22,083 bases of DNA from a virus, in the IMG/VR virus record IMGVR_UViG_3300030060_002703, positions 1-22,083 of that record. One strand, given 5' to 3'. Within the stretch, counting starts at the first letter, position 1, and each line of letters begins with the position of its first letter. The translations under genes were made by a program, and so were the position numbers. This document shows positions 8,801 to 15,741 of the stretch, in pieces. The notes under the pieces were generated by a model, which saw only the letters and a list, made by a program, of their open reading frames with translations, was not told where the DNA came from and did no database searches.

Positions 8801-9558
8801 TATGCAACCCTCTCTAGATTAGACATCATATCATACATTCTTGCCGCACCCAAGTCCCTGTCACCACCTCCAGCGCCTCTCACGGCTTTGGCTGTTAATA
8901 CAAACTCTCCATCTGATAGTCTTGCTGGTACAGAGTCACTTGTGCCTGTTCCAGGCCCTTCTACTTCTCCACCTGCTGCACGAAATTCAGTTGGAGATAC
9001 TCCTTGTTGTCTTCTAAGATCTTCAAAATATTTTTTTCTGTCTTCATCATCATCTAAATCGTAAGCTTTATCTCCTATTAGACCTACCCCTAATCTTGAT
9101 TTACCCACTGGATCTGGTCTTCTTGATCCTATCATTGGTTTTTCTTCTTCACCTAAACTGCCTAAAGCTGCCGCTCCTAAACCAAGAGTTGCTATACCAG
9201 TTGGAGAGGTAAGAAAACTTCCAGATTGACTTACGGGTACAGATTTTACCATACTACCTCCACCATAACTAGGTATAGCTGTTTTAGCACCACCAACTAC
9301 CTCTCTACTAGCAAAAGGAGATCCAGATGTATCAAAATTAAATCCTTTACCAAAATCTTTACCACCCATCGCATATGTTGTAGCACCAGTCAGAGCTGCA
9401 TTTCTTAACGCTTCTTCTGCACTTCTACCTGCTGCAAGAGAACCTATACCAGAACCTATTGACGCACCTAAAGGTCCACCAAAATACATACCAATCGCAC
9501 TACCAATCACTGGTGCCGCTTGTTTTAATGTTTTAGTGATGTTTTTAAATATTCCCAT
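8800..9558 (-). CDS. Small virion-associated protein with glycine zipper and DGEF motif
   Basis: This 252-residue protein begins with an amphipathic helix (residues 1-15) and a glycine-zipper hydrophobic stretch at about 16-43, likely membrane- or bundle-forming. A Gly/Ser-rich middle follows, with a second hydrophobic segment at about 120-135. An acidic block (about 167-173) leads to a conserved end: P-A-R-L-S-D-G-E-F-V-x-T-A-x-A-V-R-G-A-G at about 211-230, then M-Y-D-M-M-x-N-L-E. I know this terminal motif from many marine phage structural loci, without an assigned biochemical role. The ATG directly follows the upstream stop (TGA then ATG, no spacing), so re-initiation is likely. It is probably part of the ejection block. 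Confidence 0.72.
   Translation of the reverse strand: MGIFKNITKTLKQAAPVIGSAIGMYFGGPLGASIGSGIGSLAAGRSAEEALRNAALTGATTYAMGGKDFGKGFNFDTSGSPFASREVVGGAKTAIPSYGGGSMVKSVPVSQSGSFLTSPTGIATLGLGAAALGSLGEEEKPMIGSRRPDPVGKSRLGVGLIGDKAYDLDDDEDRKKYFEDLRRQQGVSPTEFRAAGGEVEGPGTGTSDSVPARLSDGEFVLTAKAVRGAGGGDRDLGAARMYDMMSNLERVA
8801..8811 (-). promoter_or_regulatory. Ribosome-site module AGGGTTGCA before 8800 ATG
   Basis: The minus strand reads A-G-G-G-T-T-G-C-A-T-A-ATG. The AGGG core lies seven bases before the start, and the same bases encode the final R-V-A and stop of the upstream gene. The near-identical module occurs before 16740, 13538 and 14072, so it is probably the signal that decides these starts. Confidence 0.55.
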
Positions 9559-9858
9559 TCAAGATACCGACACAGTTACTGTTCCAATAGATGTGGTTGC
9601 AGATGATCCATCAACACCAGCTATGTTTATTAAACTTATCTTAACATCATTTCCTTGTCTATACAAGGTTCCAACCTCTAAGCCTACATCACTTGTGGGC
9701 ATAGCTGTAAAAACTGTTTTAGTATTTCTTCCTTCTCCAGGATTATCAGACTGTTGTATAAAAAAATCTAATGCTCTAACTAAATCAATTATATAGTTTT
9801 GATCAACATTTCCAATAGGAAGAGGAAGTCTAGGTGACGCAATATCTCTTGAGGACAT
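9559..9858 (-). CDS. Small conserved virion-locus protein, 99 aa
   Basis: This 99-residue protein has L-P-L-P followed by Y-I-I-D-L-V-R-A-L-D-F-F (residues 11-33). That pattern matches a family of short phage proteins found next to tail genes. The C-terminal half is Gly/Thr/Val-rich beta-like sequence (V-G-T-L-Y-R-Q-G-N-D-V-K-I). No signal peptide or catalytic residues are present. A very good ribosome site (G-G-A-G-G-A-G-A) ends two bases before the ATG and doubles as the last codons of the 621-residue tail protein. The stop abuts the next ATG. Function unknown; a minor structural or fibre-attachment protein is likely. Confidence 0.68.
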   Translation of the reverse strand: MSSRDIASPRLPLPIGNVDQNYIIDLVRALDFFIQQSDNPGEGRNTKTVFTAMPTSDVGLEVGTLYRQGNDVKISLINIAGVDGSSATTSIGTVTVSVS

Positions 9859-11723
9859 TATCTCCTCCCGTCTAGTCTAACATCTACTCTTGGTGTTCCT
9901 AGTTTCCATGCCACACCTTGATCTGTCGATTCGAGCTTCATATTAAAAGATCGTCCTCTTAGTCTTACATTAACTAAATCTGTGAACTGCTCTACTGGTG
10001 TGGTTGCAGTTCTTGTACTAGTGCCACCAGAAGCATTAGCATAAGTGCTACCAGGTCCTTTTCTTGCTTGTAGTGTAAAAGTGGCTGTTGGGTTACCAGT
10101 GGTTGATGTAGATCCATCAAATGTAATATCTGGAACAAGCTGTTTTATAAAACTAAATTGATATCCATCTCCAATATCAAGTTGACTAGATTCTACAGAA
10201 GCAGTCATAGCTGATCCATCGTCATCGTTGCCATTTTCATGTTCAAATAAATGAGATGAACCTGCTGCTAACGGAAATTGTCTTATACCTCTATCATGCC
10301 AAGCCGTTCTTGATAAAGTACCATAATACCATAGCTTTTCTAAATAGTTGTATATTACATATTTATCGTTTTCTTCTGAGGTGGCGGATGGATAGAACCA
10401 CCATATCTCACCCCACTTAGAATTAACACCTGCTACTACTTTATCTGCTTGAGAAAAATTAAAATCTAAAAATATCTTGTCTCTGACTGTGCATGGTATT
10501 TGTTGTGTTTGTCCAGCGTACAAATAAAAATTATCTTTACCCATCCAAAAAACTGCATCATCTACTGCGACAGCTGATTTAGGACTCATGATTGTAATAT
10601 TTTTAGAAAGTTCTTGTAAACCAAAAGTAAATGGAGGACCTATAAATCTCATACTAAATAAACTTCTGTCTGTGTATACAAGTATTTGTTGTTTTGTTTC
10701 TACAGCTTGAACAAAAGTAGACCCGCTACTTAATCTTAAGTCTCCAGCAGTGTTTGTGGTGGTTGGCGTAAAATCTGTTAAAGATTCTTGAGAGCCAAAA
10801 CGAATTAGAAGAGGATCTTGTATTGATGTTCCAATCGTGTTTGTTCCAAAAAAGATTATGTGACGATCTAAATCAGATACCAAAATTTGTTTTGCAATAG
10901 TAGGTGCGTCTGAAGAACCACTTAAACTTGTTATGTTTACTGCTCTTGTGCCAGTGCCATTTGTTTTATCCCAATAAAATATACCACCATCTCTTGGATT
11001 AATTAGTAAATCTTCACCAAAATTGTCATGCGACCACAAACGAATGGTTGCAGTTGTTCCACTAGCGGCAGCCTCACCCCAACCAAAGGTTGAAAGATCT
11101 GCGTTGACTCCACCATAACTACCTGCACCCCAACCGTTACCACCAACAGAAGTGTTTAGTCCTACATTAACTTGATATACTCCATCTACACCAGATCCAC
11201 CATTACCACTATCAGATGAATTAGCAGTTACACTTACTGTTATTTTATATGAATTACCATTAACAATAGATGTTATTTGATGTTCAGTATTAAGTACACT
11301 TGCTGTTATATTGCCACCTAAACTTACTGCACCCGATATAACTACAAAATCATTTGCAACTGCACCATGAGATGAATCTGTAACTGTGATTTCAGCAGAG
11401 CCATTTGATGCAGAAAATGTAATACTATTTGTAGAGGTTTTACGAGTAGGTGTTATATCATTGAAGCTACCACCCTCTTCTATGTAATACTTTAAATGTG
11501 TGCCTACTCCTAAAAAATTTGAACCATCTAATGCTACCCAGTTATGTAAAGCTCTCGCAGTTCCTAAATAAGTATTGTCAGATTGTTTAACCCAACCACC
11601 TATTTTTTCTGGAAACCCAGCATAAAACCTTACTTTTTCACAATCAAAAAAACCACCCTCATTTGAAAAAGAGGTTATTTCTCTATTGATACCAGGTCTA
11701 AATTTTAACGATGTTAAAGGCAT
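9858..11723 (-). CDS. Phage tail/stabilisation structural protein, 621 aa
   Basis: The N-terminus (M-P-L-T-x-L-x-F-x-P-G-I-N-x-E, then G-G-F-F-D-C-E-K-V-R-F and G-F-P-E-K-I-G-G-W) matches a widespread structural protein of short-tailed and marine phages. An immunoglobulin-like or carbohydrate-binding-like insert lies at about residues 98-190 (I-T-V-T-D-S-S-H-G-A, then G-N-I-T-A-S-V-L). A repetitive beta-strand region with several W/Y-rich blades follows, suggesting a propeller fold as in P22-type tail stabilisation proteins (fold inferred). It is upstream of the ejection genes and just downstream of the oxygenases. The ribosome site is weak, with a small spacer after the oxygenase stop. I am confident it is virion structural and less sure of the exact tail position. 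Confidence 0.78.
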   Translation of the reverse strand: MPLTSLKFRPGINREITSFSNEGGFFDCEKVRFYAGFPEKIGGWVKQSDNTYLGTARALHNWVALDGSNFLGVGTHLKYYIEEGGSFNDITPTRKTSTNSITFSASNGSAEITVTDSSHGAVANDFVVISGAVSLGGNITASVLNTEHQITSIVNGNSYKITVSVTANSSDSGNGGSGVDGVYQVNVGLNTSVGGNGWGAGSYGGVNADLSTFGWGEAAASGTTATIRLWSHDNFGEDLLINPRDGGIFYWDKTNGTGTRAVNITSLSGSSDAPTIAKQILVSDLDRHIIFFGTNTIGTSIQDPLLIRFGSQESLTDFTPTTTNTAGDLRLSSGSTFVQAVETKQQILVYTDRSLFSMRFIGPPFTFGLQELSKNITIMSPKSAVAVDDAVFWMGKDNFYLYAGQTQQIPCTVRDKIFLDFNFSQADKVVAGVNSKWGEIWWFYPSATSEENDKYVIYNYLEKLWYYGTLSRTAWHDRGIRQFPLAAGSSHLFEHENGNDDDGSAMTASVESSQLDIGDGYQFSFIKQLVPDITFDGSTSTTGNPTATFTLQARKGPGSTYANASGGTSTRTATTPVEQFTDLVNVRLRGRSFNMKLESTDQGVAWKLGTPRVDVRLDGRR

Positions 11724-11738
11724 AGCTCATAATAGCAT

Positions 11739-12347
11739 TCATGATGGTTTGTGTAAAGTTACACTAACATTGAAGGAAACAGAAATTCTAGGACTGTCTG
11801 AAGCATTAGGATGAGCCATATGTTGTAAAAAAGATGGAAAAAGCAAAAGATCTCCCTCTTTTGGTAACACTCTATATTCATCTCTGTTTTGTTGGTCACC
11901 TTCAATAGAAAGCATATTAACATGAGATCTAGGGTCAAAAAAAGATATATGTGATGGAGCTAAATCTTTTCTATGAGATTGATCATTACGTTGATTCGGC
12001 ATACTTACATAGTAAACCCCAGATAACCAACTATGTGGATGATTATGAGGAACATGATAATCGCCTTTCATGTTTACATTTGCCCATGCAAAAATAGTGT
12101 ATTGAAGATTATATTTAATTTTTGATTCATAGATATATTTGTTAACAGCTATGGCTAAATTATTTTTTAGCCAAACAACTGCCTCATGATTATTTTCTAA
12201 AAAATTTTCACTTTTATATTCTTCAGTCATGTTTTTAGTAACTCTATTTTTTTCTAAAATAATTTTACTAAGATCAATGTTTGCAACTTCGTGGGATTCT
12301 AAATTATCTTGGAAAATTGTAGTAGACCACAACTTTTCAAACTTCAT
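11739..12347 (-). CDS. 2OG/Fe(II) oxygenase, TIGR02466-like, HxH variant
   Basis: This 202-residue protein has the hallmarks of the TIGR02466/PF13759 family of putative 2OG-Fe(II) oxygenases. H98 is followed by P-H101-N-H103, then L-S-G-V-Y-Y-V (108-114). A distal block reads G-D-L-L-L-F-P-S-F-L-Q-H176, and R187 in P-R-I-S-V-S-F-N would bind 2-oxoglutarate. Iron ligands are probably H101 and H103 (HxH in place of the common HxD) with H176; this assignment is inferred from the family pattern. Such enzymes hydroxylate an unknown substrate using O2 and 2OG. It is the last of four adjacent oxygenase genes, overlaps the previous one by 11 bases, and takes its ribosome site (A-G-G-A-A-A) from that gene's C-terminal codons. 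Confidence 0.85.
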   Translation of the reverse strand: MKFEKLWSTTIFQDNLESHEVANIDLSKIILEKNRVTKNMTEEYKSENFLENNHEAVVWLKNNLAIAVNKYIYESKIKYNLQYTIFAWANVNMKGDYHVPHNHPHSWLSGVYYVSMPNQRNDQSHRKDLAPSHISFFDPRSHVNMLSIEGDQQNRDEYRVLPKEGDLLLFPSFLQHMAHPNASDSPRISVSFNVSVTLHKPS

Positions 12348-12945
12348 ACTGTTTTCCTAAAAGTTCGGGGTTTTTACTAAAAGTCGGATGTGGGTTTATT
12401 ATATGTTCCATATACCAATGAGATATACCCCTACCAAAGTAATTTACATTTATGGTAGATCTATATAAAGCATCACTTGGAGAAGAACTGGAGTGAGATG
12501 TTGAAGGATCAAATAACAAAAGCCTATTTTCCTTTGATTCTATGCCCACTCCATCTGCCATAGTGGTTGGTGCATTACAATTGGTTAGAAAAAACAAGGC
12601 ACCATTATGTTTAAAGTCAGCGTCAATATGAGGAGCATGATGTGTAATTTGTTCTGATTTACTAGGAAAATATAAATTAGCTTTTATTCTAAATAAACTA
12701 AGAACACTAATTTTACTTAATAAATCTAAAAAAGGTTGTAGTCTGACTGCCTTATTCCATTGCTCTTCTGGTGGTCTGTTAGCACCATAAACAACCGAGC
12801 CAAAATACATATCATTATTGTTACCATCATTATCATTTATTCTACCACTAAAATTCCAAGGAAATAAACCATTTGGACCTAAATAAGATTTTAGAGCACC
12901 AAACTCGTGTGGTGGTAAAAAATCATCATATACTATGTAATACAT
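12337..12945 (-). CDS. 2OG/Fe(II) oxygenase, phage-type (second of cluster)
   Basis: This 202-residue protein has the double-stranded beta-helix pattern H106-I-D108, then A-L-F-F-L, then R-L-L-L-F-D-P-S-T-S-H151, then R162 in Y-R-S-T-I-N-V-N-Y. H106, D108 and H151 form the expected iron triad, and R162, 11 residues after H151, fits 2OG binding. The N-terminal 90 residues are helical with a poly-Asn loop (N-D-N-D-G-N-N-N-D near 37-45). It is similar in design to oxygenases found in many marine phages, whose substrate is unknown. It has its own ribosome site (A-G-G-A-G-A, four bases before ATG) and overlaps the next oxygenase gene. All active-site residues are intact, so it is probably active. 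Confidence 0.85.
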   Translation of the reverse strand: MYYIVYDDFLPPHEFGALKSYLGPNGLFPWNFSGRINDNDGNNNDMYFGSVVYGANRPPEEQWNKAVRLQPFLDLLSKISVLSLFRIKANLYFPSKSEQITHHAPHIDADFKHNGALFFLTNCNAPTTMADGVGIESKENRLLLFDPSTSHSSSSPSDALYRSTINVNYFGRGISHWYMEHIINPHPTFSKNPELLGKQYEV

Positions 12946-12953
12946 ATTTTCTC

Positions 12954-13538
12954 CTATTTAAAATTAGGACCCTTGACCCAACACACTAAACTATATCGTG
13001 TTCCTTTTGTAACTGGTTTTACACCATGATTTATGTAAGATGGAAAAAATATTACTGTGCCTTGACCTTTAGAATCTTCTACATTAAATTTTTCTTTATC
13101 ATCGGGAAACTCAAATTCCCCTCCTTCATAATATTCTGGTGGCGTAAGTTGTATTGATAATGAAAGCTTTCTAACTAACGCATCAGGTGGAACTGGATCA
13201 TACACTCCATCCATATGTGGTCTATAAAAACCTTGATTTTTTTCATCGTATTTAGTTATTTGAAAAGCTTCAGGTTCCATTAAATCAAAACCATAAAACT
13301 GATCATTAATATTTTTAATTATTTGTAATACTGGAATAAATACATCCAAATGCCGTATAGAACCATTTAACCAACTAGTTTCACTTCTACGTTGTGTAGC
13401 GTCTCTATGTCCTGCTGACCCACCCTCTATAGGACCTCCTATTTCGGCAGGTCTAAAATCATTTTGTGCTAATTTAATTATAGTGTTACATAAAGTTGGA
13501 CTCAATGCGTCTCTCGCTACAACAATATTTCTTTTCAT
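12954..13538 (-). CDS. 2OG/Fe(II) oxygenase, prolyl-4-hydroxylase/PKHD type
   Basis: This 194-residue protein looks like the P4Hc/PKHD hydroxylase group. Y-R-P-H108-M-D110 is the first pair of iron ligands. L-S-L-S-I-Q-L follows, then E-G-G-E-F-E-F at about 138-144, then F-F-P-S-Y-I-N-H171 and G-T-R181-Y-S-L-V-C-W. The triad H108/D110/H171 and the 2OG-binding R181 are all present, so it should be catalytically competent. Family members hydroxylate prolyl residues or other small substrates; the target here is unknown. It starts within a recurrent A-G-G-G-T-A-G-C-A ribosome-site module, in which the stop codon of the upstream oxygenase (TAG) is embedded. Neighbouring fibre proteins rich in Gly/Pro are plausible substrates (inference only). 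Confidence 0.88.
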   Translation of the reverse strand: MKRNIVVARDALSPTLCNTIIKLAQNDFRPAEIGGPIEGGSAGHRDATQRRSETSWLNGSIRHLDVFIPVLQIIKNINDQFYGFDLMEPEAFQITKYDEKNQGFYRPHMDGVYDPVPPDALVRKLSLSIQLTPPEYYEGGEFEFPDDKEKFNVEDSKGQGTVIFFPSYINHGVKPVTKGTRYSLVCWVKGPNFK

Positions 13539-13548
13539 TTGCTACCCT
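13539..13548 (-). promoter_or_regulatory. Ribosome-site module AGGGTAGCA before 13538 ATG
   Basis: The minus strand reads A-G-G-G-T-A-G-C-A-A-ATG. The TAG stop of the upstream oxygenase lies inside the module, so it serves both termination and re-initiation. The core is shared with the site before 14072. Confidence 0.5.
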
Positions 13549-14072
13549 TGTACTGACTCTTGATATAAATATTCTCTTTCATCATATGCTTGATCTTTGT
13601 TTTTACCATTAGCATCAACATAATGTAGAAAGACATGATTTGAGTAATCATGTGGGCATGGATCTCTATAATGTTCTTGTTCACAACCTTTATAAACCAC
13701 TCCTTGACCTATTTTTAAATCAACGGGAACATTGTCCATATATATTGACCAAGGTGTGTTCGTGTCAGAAGAACCCAAGTAAACTGTTGTGCTATACTCG
13801 CAAGCTGGTCTATCACGATGTGCTCTTAACACAGAACCTTTGACGTAAGACCTAAAGAAAGAATAAGTAGGTATTAATTTTTTTCCCGTTAAAGACTCAA
13901 TTGTTGGTTGTAAGTGCAACAATAAACTTTCAAAAACAATATCACCATATTGATACTTGCATGGCATCCATGCCATCTCTTTTTTTATGTTAAGATTATT
14001 AGTTAAACTTTGTGTGTGTGTAATTAAAAAGTATAATAAATGTTCTGGAAGAACAAAAACAGAATTTTTCAT
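13542..14072 (-). CDS. 2OG/Fe(II) oxygenase-like protein, lacks usual Arg
   Basis: This 176-residue protein has R-A-H85-R-D87 followed by Y-S-T-T-V-Y-L-G (a typical beta-strand pair), then G-Q-G-V-V-Y-K-G-C-E-Q-E-H134, and then V-F-L-H-Y-V-D. H85, D87 and H134 give a full iron triad. The conserved Arg or Lys expected 10-11 residues after the distal His is absent: residues 144-146 are S-N-H. Co-substrate binding may therefore differ, or R136 or another residue may serve. Residues 1-60 are helical. It heads the four-gene oxygenase cluster, after a 37-base gap. Its ribosome site is the A-G-G-G-T-A-G-C-A module and lies in a weak hairpin. The fold assignment is good; activity is uncertain. Confidence 0.75.
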   Translation of the reverse strand: MKNSVFVLPEHLLYFLITHTQSLTNNLNIKKEMAWMPCKYQYGDIVFESLLLHLQPTIESLTGKKLIPTYSFFRSYVKGSVLRAHRDRPACEYSTTVYLGSSDTNTPWSIYMDNVPVDLKIGQGVVYKGCEQEHYRDPCPHDYSNHVFLHYVDANGKNKDQAYDEREYLYQESVQG

Positions 14073-14082
14073 ATGCTACCCT
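14073..14082 (-). promoter_or_regulatory. Ribosome-site module AGGGTAGCA before 14072 ATG
   Basis: The minus strand reads A-G-G-G-T-A-G-C-A-T-ATG, here in non-coding sequence at the head of the oxygenase cluster. A TACTTTT/AAGGGTA pairing with a six-base loop (GCAAAA) could hide part of this site; it includes two G-T pairs and only one G-C pair, so it is weak. Confidence 0.45.
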
Positions 14083-14109
14083 TTTTTGCAAAAGTAACAC
14101 ATTTTTAAG

Positions 14110-14487
14110 TTAACTCCAAGGAAAACTTGCTACAAAGTCATCACCACTTCCTGAGCCTTTTGCAGTAGAGCCATCTATCTCGTCTTCATGCTCCAACCCG
14201 TTTTCCATAAATTTTTTTACGTCAGCTATTGATTCTGAACCTATTTTATTTTCTATCCAACCTTCCACTTGTGATTCTGTAAGAGACCCATAAGCAACAA
14301 AATTTGTCCAATCTGCTGGATTTTTTAAAGCAAGATCATAACCATGATCCAATGAGTTACCAGTCTCACTACTTGTTGCAGTTAAAAGACCAAACACTCT
14401 TTTTACGACATCATTATATGTTTTACCACTATCTGTGATATTTTTTGTATATAATGTTTTTATTGTCCATTTATATGATACTGACAT
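14110..14487 (-). CDS. DUF7936-like small phage protein, 125 aa
   Basis: This 125-residue protein begins M-S-V-S-Y-K-W-T-I-K-T-L-Y and has N-P-A-D-W-T-N-F-V-A-Y-G-S-L-T-E-S-Q-V-E-G-W (about 56-77). This resembles a family of small phage proteins (DUF7936-like) often encoded close to tail-fibre genes in marine phages. The C-terminal part is acidic and helical, then Gly/Ser-rich, ending P-W-S. It has no transmembrane segment or catalytic motif. It lies between the glycine-rich adhesin and the oxygenase cluster and has a good ribosome site (A-G-G-A-G-A). A role as fibre chaperone, fibre-associated protein or small capsid decoration is possible; nothing in the sequence decides it. Confidence 0.66.
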   Translation of the reverse strand: MSVSYKWTIKTLYTKNITDSGKTYNDVVKRVFGLLTATSSETGNSLDHGYDLALKNPADWTNFVAYGSLTESQVEGWIENKIGSESIADVKKFMENGLEHEDEIDGSTAKGSGSGDDFVASFPWS

Positions 14488-14496
14488 TTTTTTCTC

Positions 14497-15741
14497 CTAT
14501 GATGTCGGGGCTGATCCAGTTATAGTTCCGTTATTTGTTGATGATATAGTAACACCAGAACCTCTTTCCCAAGCCGCTCCAGCACTACCGACCGACCCAG
14601 CTGAGCCACCACTAGATCCACTAGTTGAGGAACTAGTTCCAGTTGCTCCAGCATTACCAGAACCTCCTGCTGAACCAAAGCCACCACCTGTGCCACCAGT
14701 TCCGCCAGTTCCGCCATTTCCACCAGGTGTACTAGATCCTCCAGCCGAACCACTTGCTCCAGAGTCACCTCCAGGTTGATTATTAAATCCTCTACCTAAA
14801 CCTCCAGCACCACCAGCTCCTCCAGCCTCTCCAGCCGTTTGTTGTTGTTGTTGTATTGGTCCAGGATATGTACGATAAATTGAATAATTATTCCCGCTCC
14901 CTGGACCTCTATAATATGTGTATTGTCCACTTGAATAAGATGTAATTCCGTATGGTAAAGTATTAGGAGCACCTGTACTTGCATTATAAGGAAAACTAGA
15001 AGCGTTCCAAGCTATAGCCGTTCCATTTGGAGATCTAGGACCCCAGTAGTAATTAGGATTACTTGTTTGGAAAATAGGACCTTGTTGTAATGTGCCAGTT
15101 GTTTGTTGTTGTTGTTGATTTGCACCACCGAGACCACCGCCTCCACCACCAGCTCCTCCTCCTCCACCACCAAGAATAGAACCATTATTTATTATAGTAC
15201 AGTCAACAGCAAACTTCATAGCATCACCACCAGCAGATCCACTGCCACCAGCCCCTCCTGCACCAGCAGATCCAGCAGATCCAGCAGAACCCCCAGCTCC
15301 ACCAGCACCCATAATTGTTCCGTTATTTGTTACTGTTATTGTTCCTGCACCACCAGAATCTATCTCTAACCCATATTCTGCTGTATTATTGGAACCTAAA
15401 GTAATAGGCGATGGTATAACTATATTTTTAGGGTAGTTAACATCATAATCATCGCCAAATAAAGTAGAAGCATTTTGGTCTGTGCCACTCGAACCACTCA
15501 AAAAACTAGTAGAATATGTAAAAGTAAAACCTTTCGCTTGATCATAAAAGTCACTGGTACTCAAGGTTCCAGAAGTGGCAACAGATGCGGCGAGGTTTGT
15601 TGCTTGATTATCACCTGCTTTTTTTAATATATTAGAACCACCTCTGTAAAGATCGCCTAAACCAATTGCACTTGACCCACCAACAAATTCGGTTCGTAAG
15701 GATGAAAAAGATAATGATTGTCCAGAACTTGGGATTGCCAT
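14497..15741 (-). CDS. Polyglycine-rich tail-fibre adhesin (gp38-like, PGII type)
   Basis: This 414-residue protein has an N-terminal module (residues 1-40, S-F-S-S-L-R-T-E-F-x-G-G, then L-G-D-L-Y-R-G-G) that I link to marine phage fibre-attachment domains. A beta region follows to about 143. Beyond that lie long glycine runs at about 146-171, 191-206, 303-316 and 324-386, with Ala/Ser/Thr between glycines. This resembles the polyglycine-II sandwich of receptor-binding adhesins such as Salmonella phage S16 gp38. An aromatic cassette (about 214-296, Y/W/P/N-rich) interrupts the glycine blocks and is bounded by two identical Q-Q-Q-Q-Q-T tracts (209-214 and 297-302). The last 20 residues return to beta sequence with N-N-G-T-I. 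It is probably the host-recognition tip; the structural analogy is inference. Confidence 0.8.
   Translation of the reverse strand: MAIPSSGQSLSFSSLRTEFVGGSSAIGLGDLYRGGSNILKKAGDNQATNLAASVATSGTLSTSDFYDQAKGFTFTYSTSFLSGSSGTDQNASTLFGDDYDVNYPKNIVIPSPITLGSNNTAEYGLEIDSGGAGTITVTNNGTIMGAGGAGGSAGSAGSAGAGGAGGSGSAGGDAMKFAVDCTIINNGSILGGGGGGAGGGGGGLGGANQQQQQTTGTLQQGPIFQTSNPNYYWGPRSPNGTAIAWNASSFPYNASTGAPNTLPYGITSYSSGQYTYYRGPGSGNNYSIYRTYPGPIQQQQQTAGEAGGAGGAGGLGRGFNNQPGGDSGASGSAGGSSTPGGNGGTGGTGGTGGGFGSAGGSGNAGATGTSSSTSGSSGGSAGSVGSAGAAWERGSGVTISSTNNGTITGSAPTS
14839..14853 (-). repeat. (CAA)5 tract, C-terminal side of adhesin cassette
   Basis: Five CAA codons followed by ACG encode Q-Q-Q-Q-Q-T at residues 297-302 of the glycine-rich adhesin. 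An identical tract lies at 15103-15117. The two flank the aromatic cassette and could recombine or slip. Confidence 0.85.
15103..15117 (-). repeat. (CAA)5 tract, N-terminal side of adhesin cassette
   Basis: Five CAA codons followed by ACA encode Q-Q-Q-Q-Q-T at residues 209-214 of the adhesin. It pairs with the identical tract at 14839-14853. The segment between them, 249 bases, has lower glycine and higher Tyr/Trp/Pro/Asn content than its surroundings. Confidence 0.85.

Noticed and set aside
14435-14779. Proline-rich 114-codon frame on the plus strand
   Set aside because: Prolines here are the reverse complement of glycine codons in the polyglycine adhesin; an artefact of low complexity.
14520-14984. 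Minus-strand frames of 82 and 62 codons inside the adhesin gene
   Set aside because: These are alternative-frame shadows of the glycine-repeat DNA (Leu/Val/Glu-rich readings of GGN repeats), with no signals.
14640-15310. Dense short repeats resembling a repeat array
   Set aside because: Repeats are in-frame Gly/Ala/Ser codons of variable spacing, not equal-length repeats with unique spacers, so not CRISPR.
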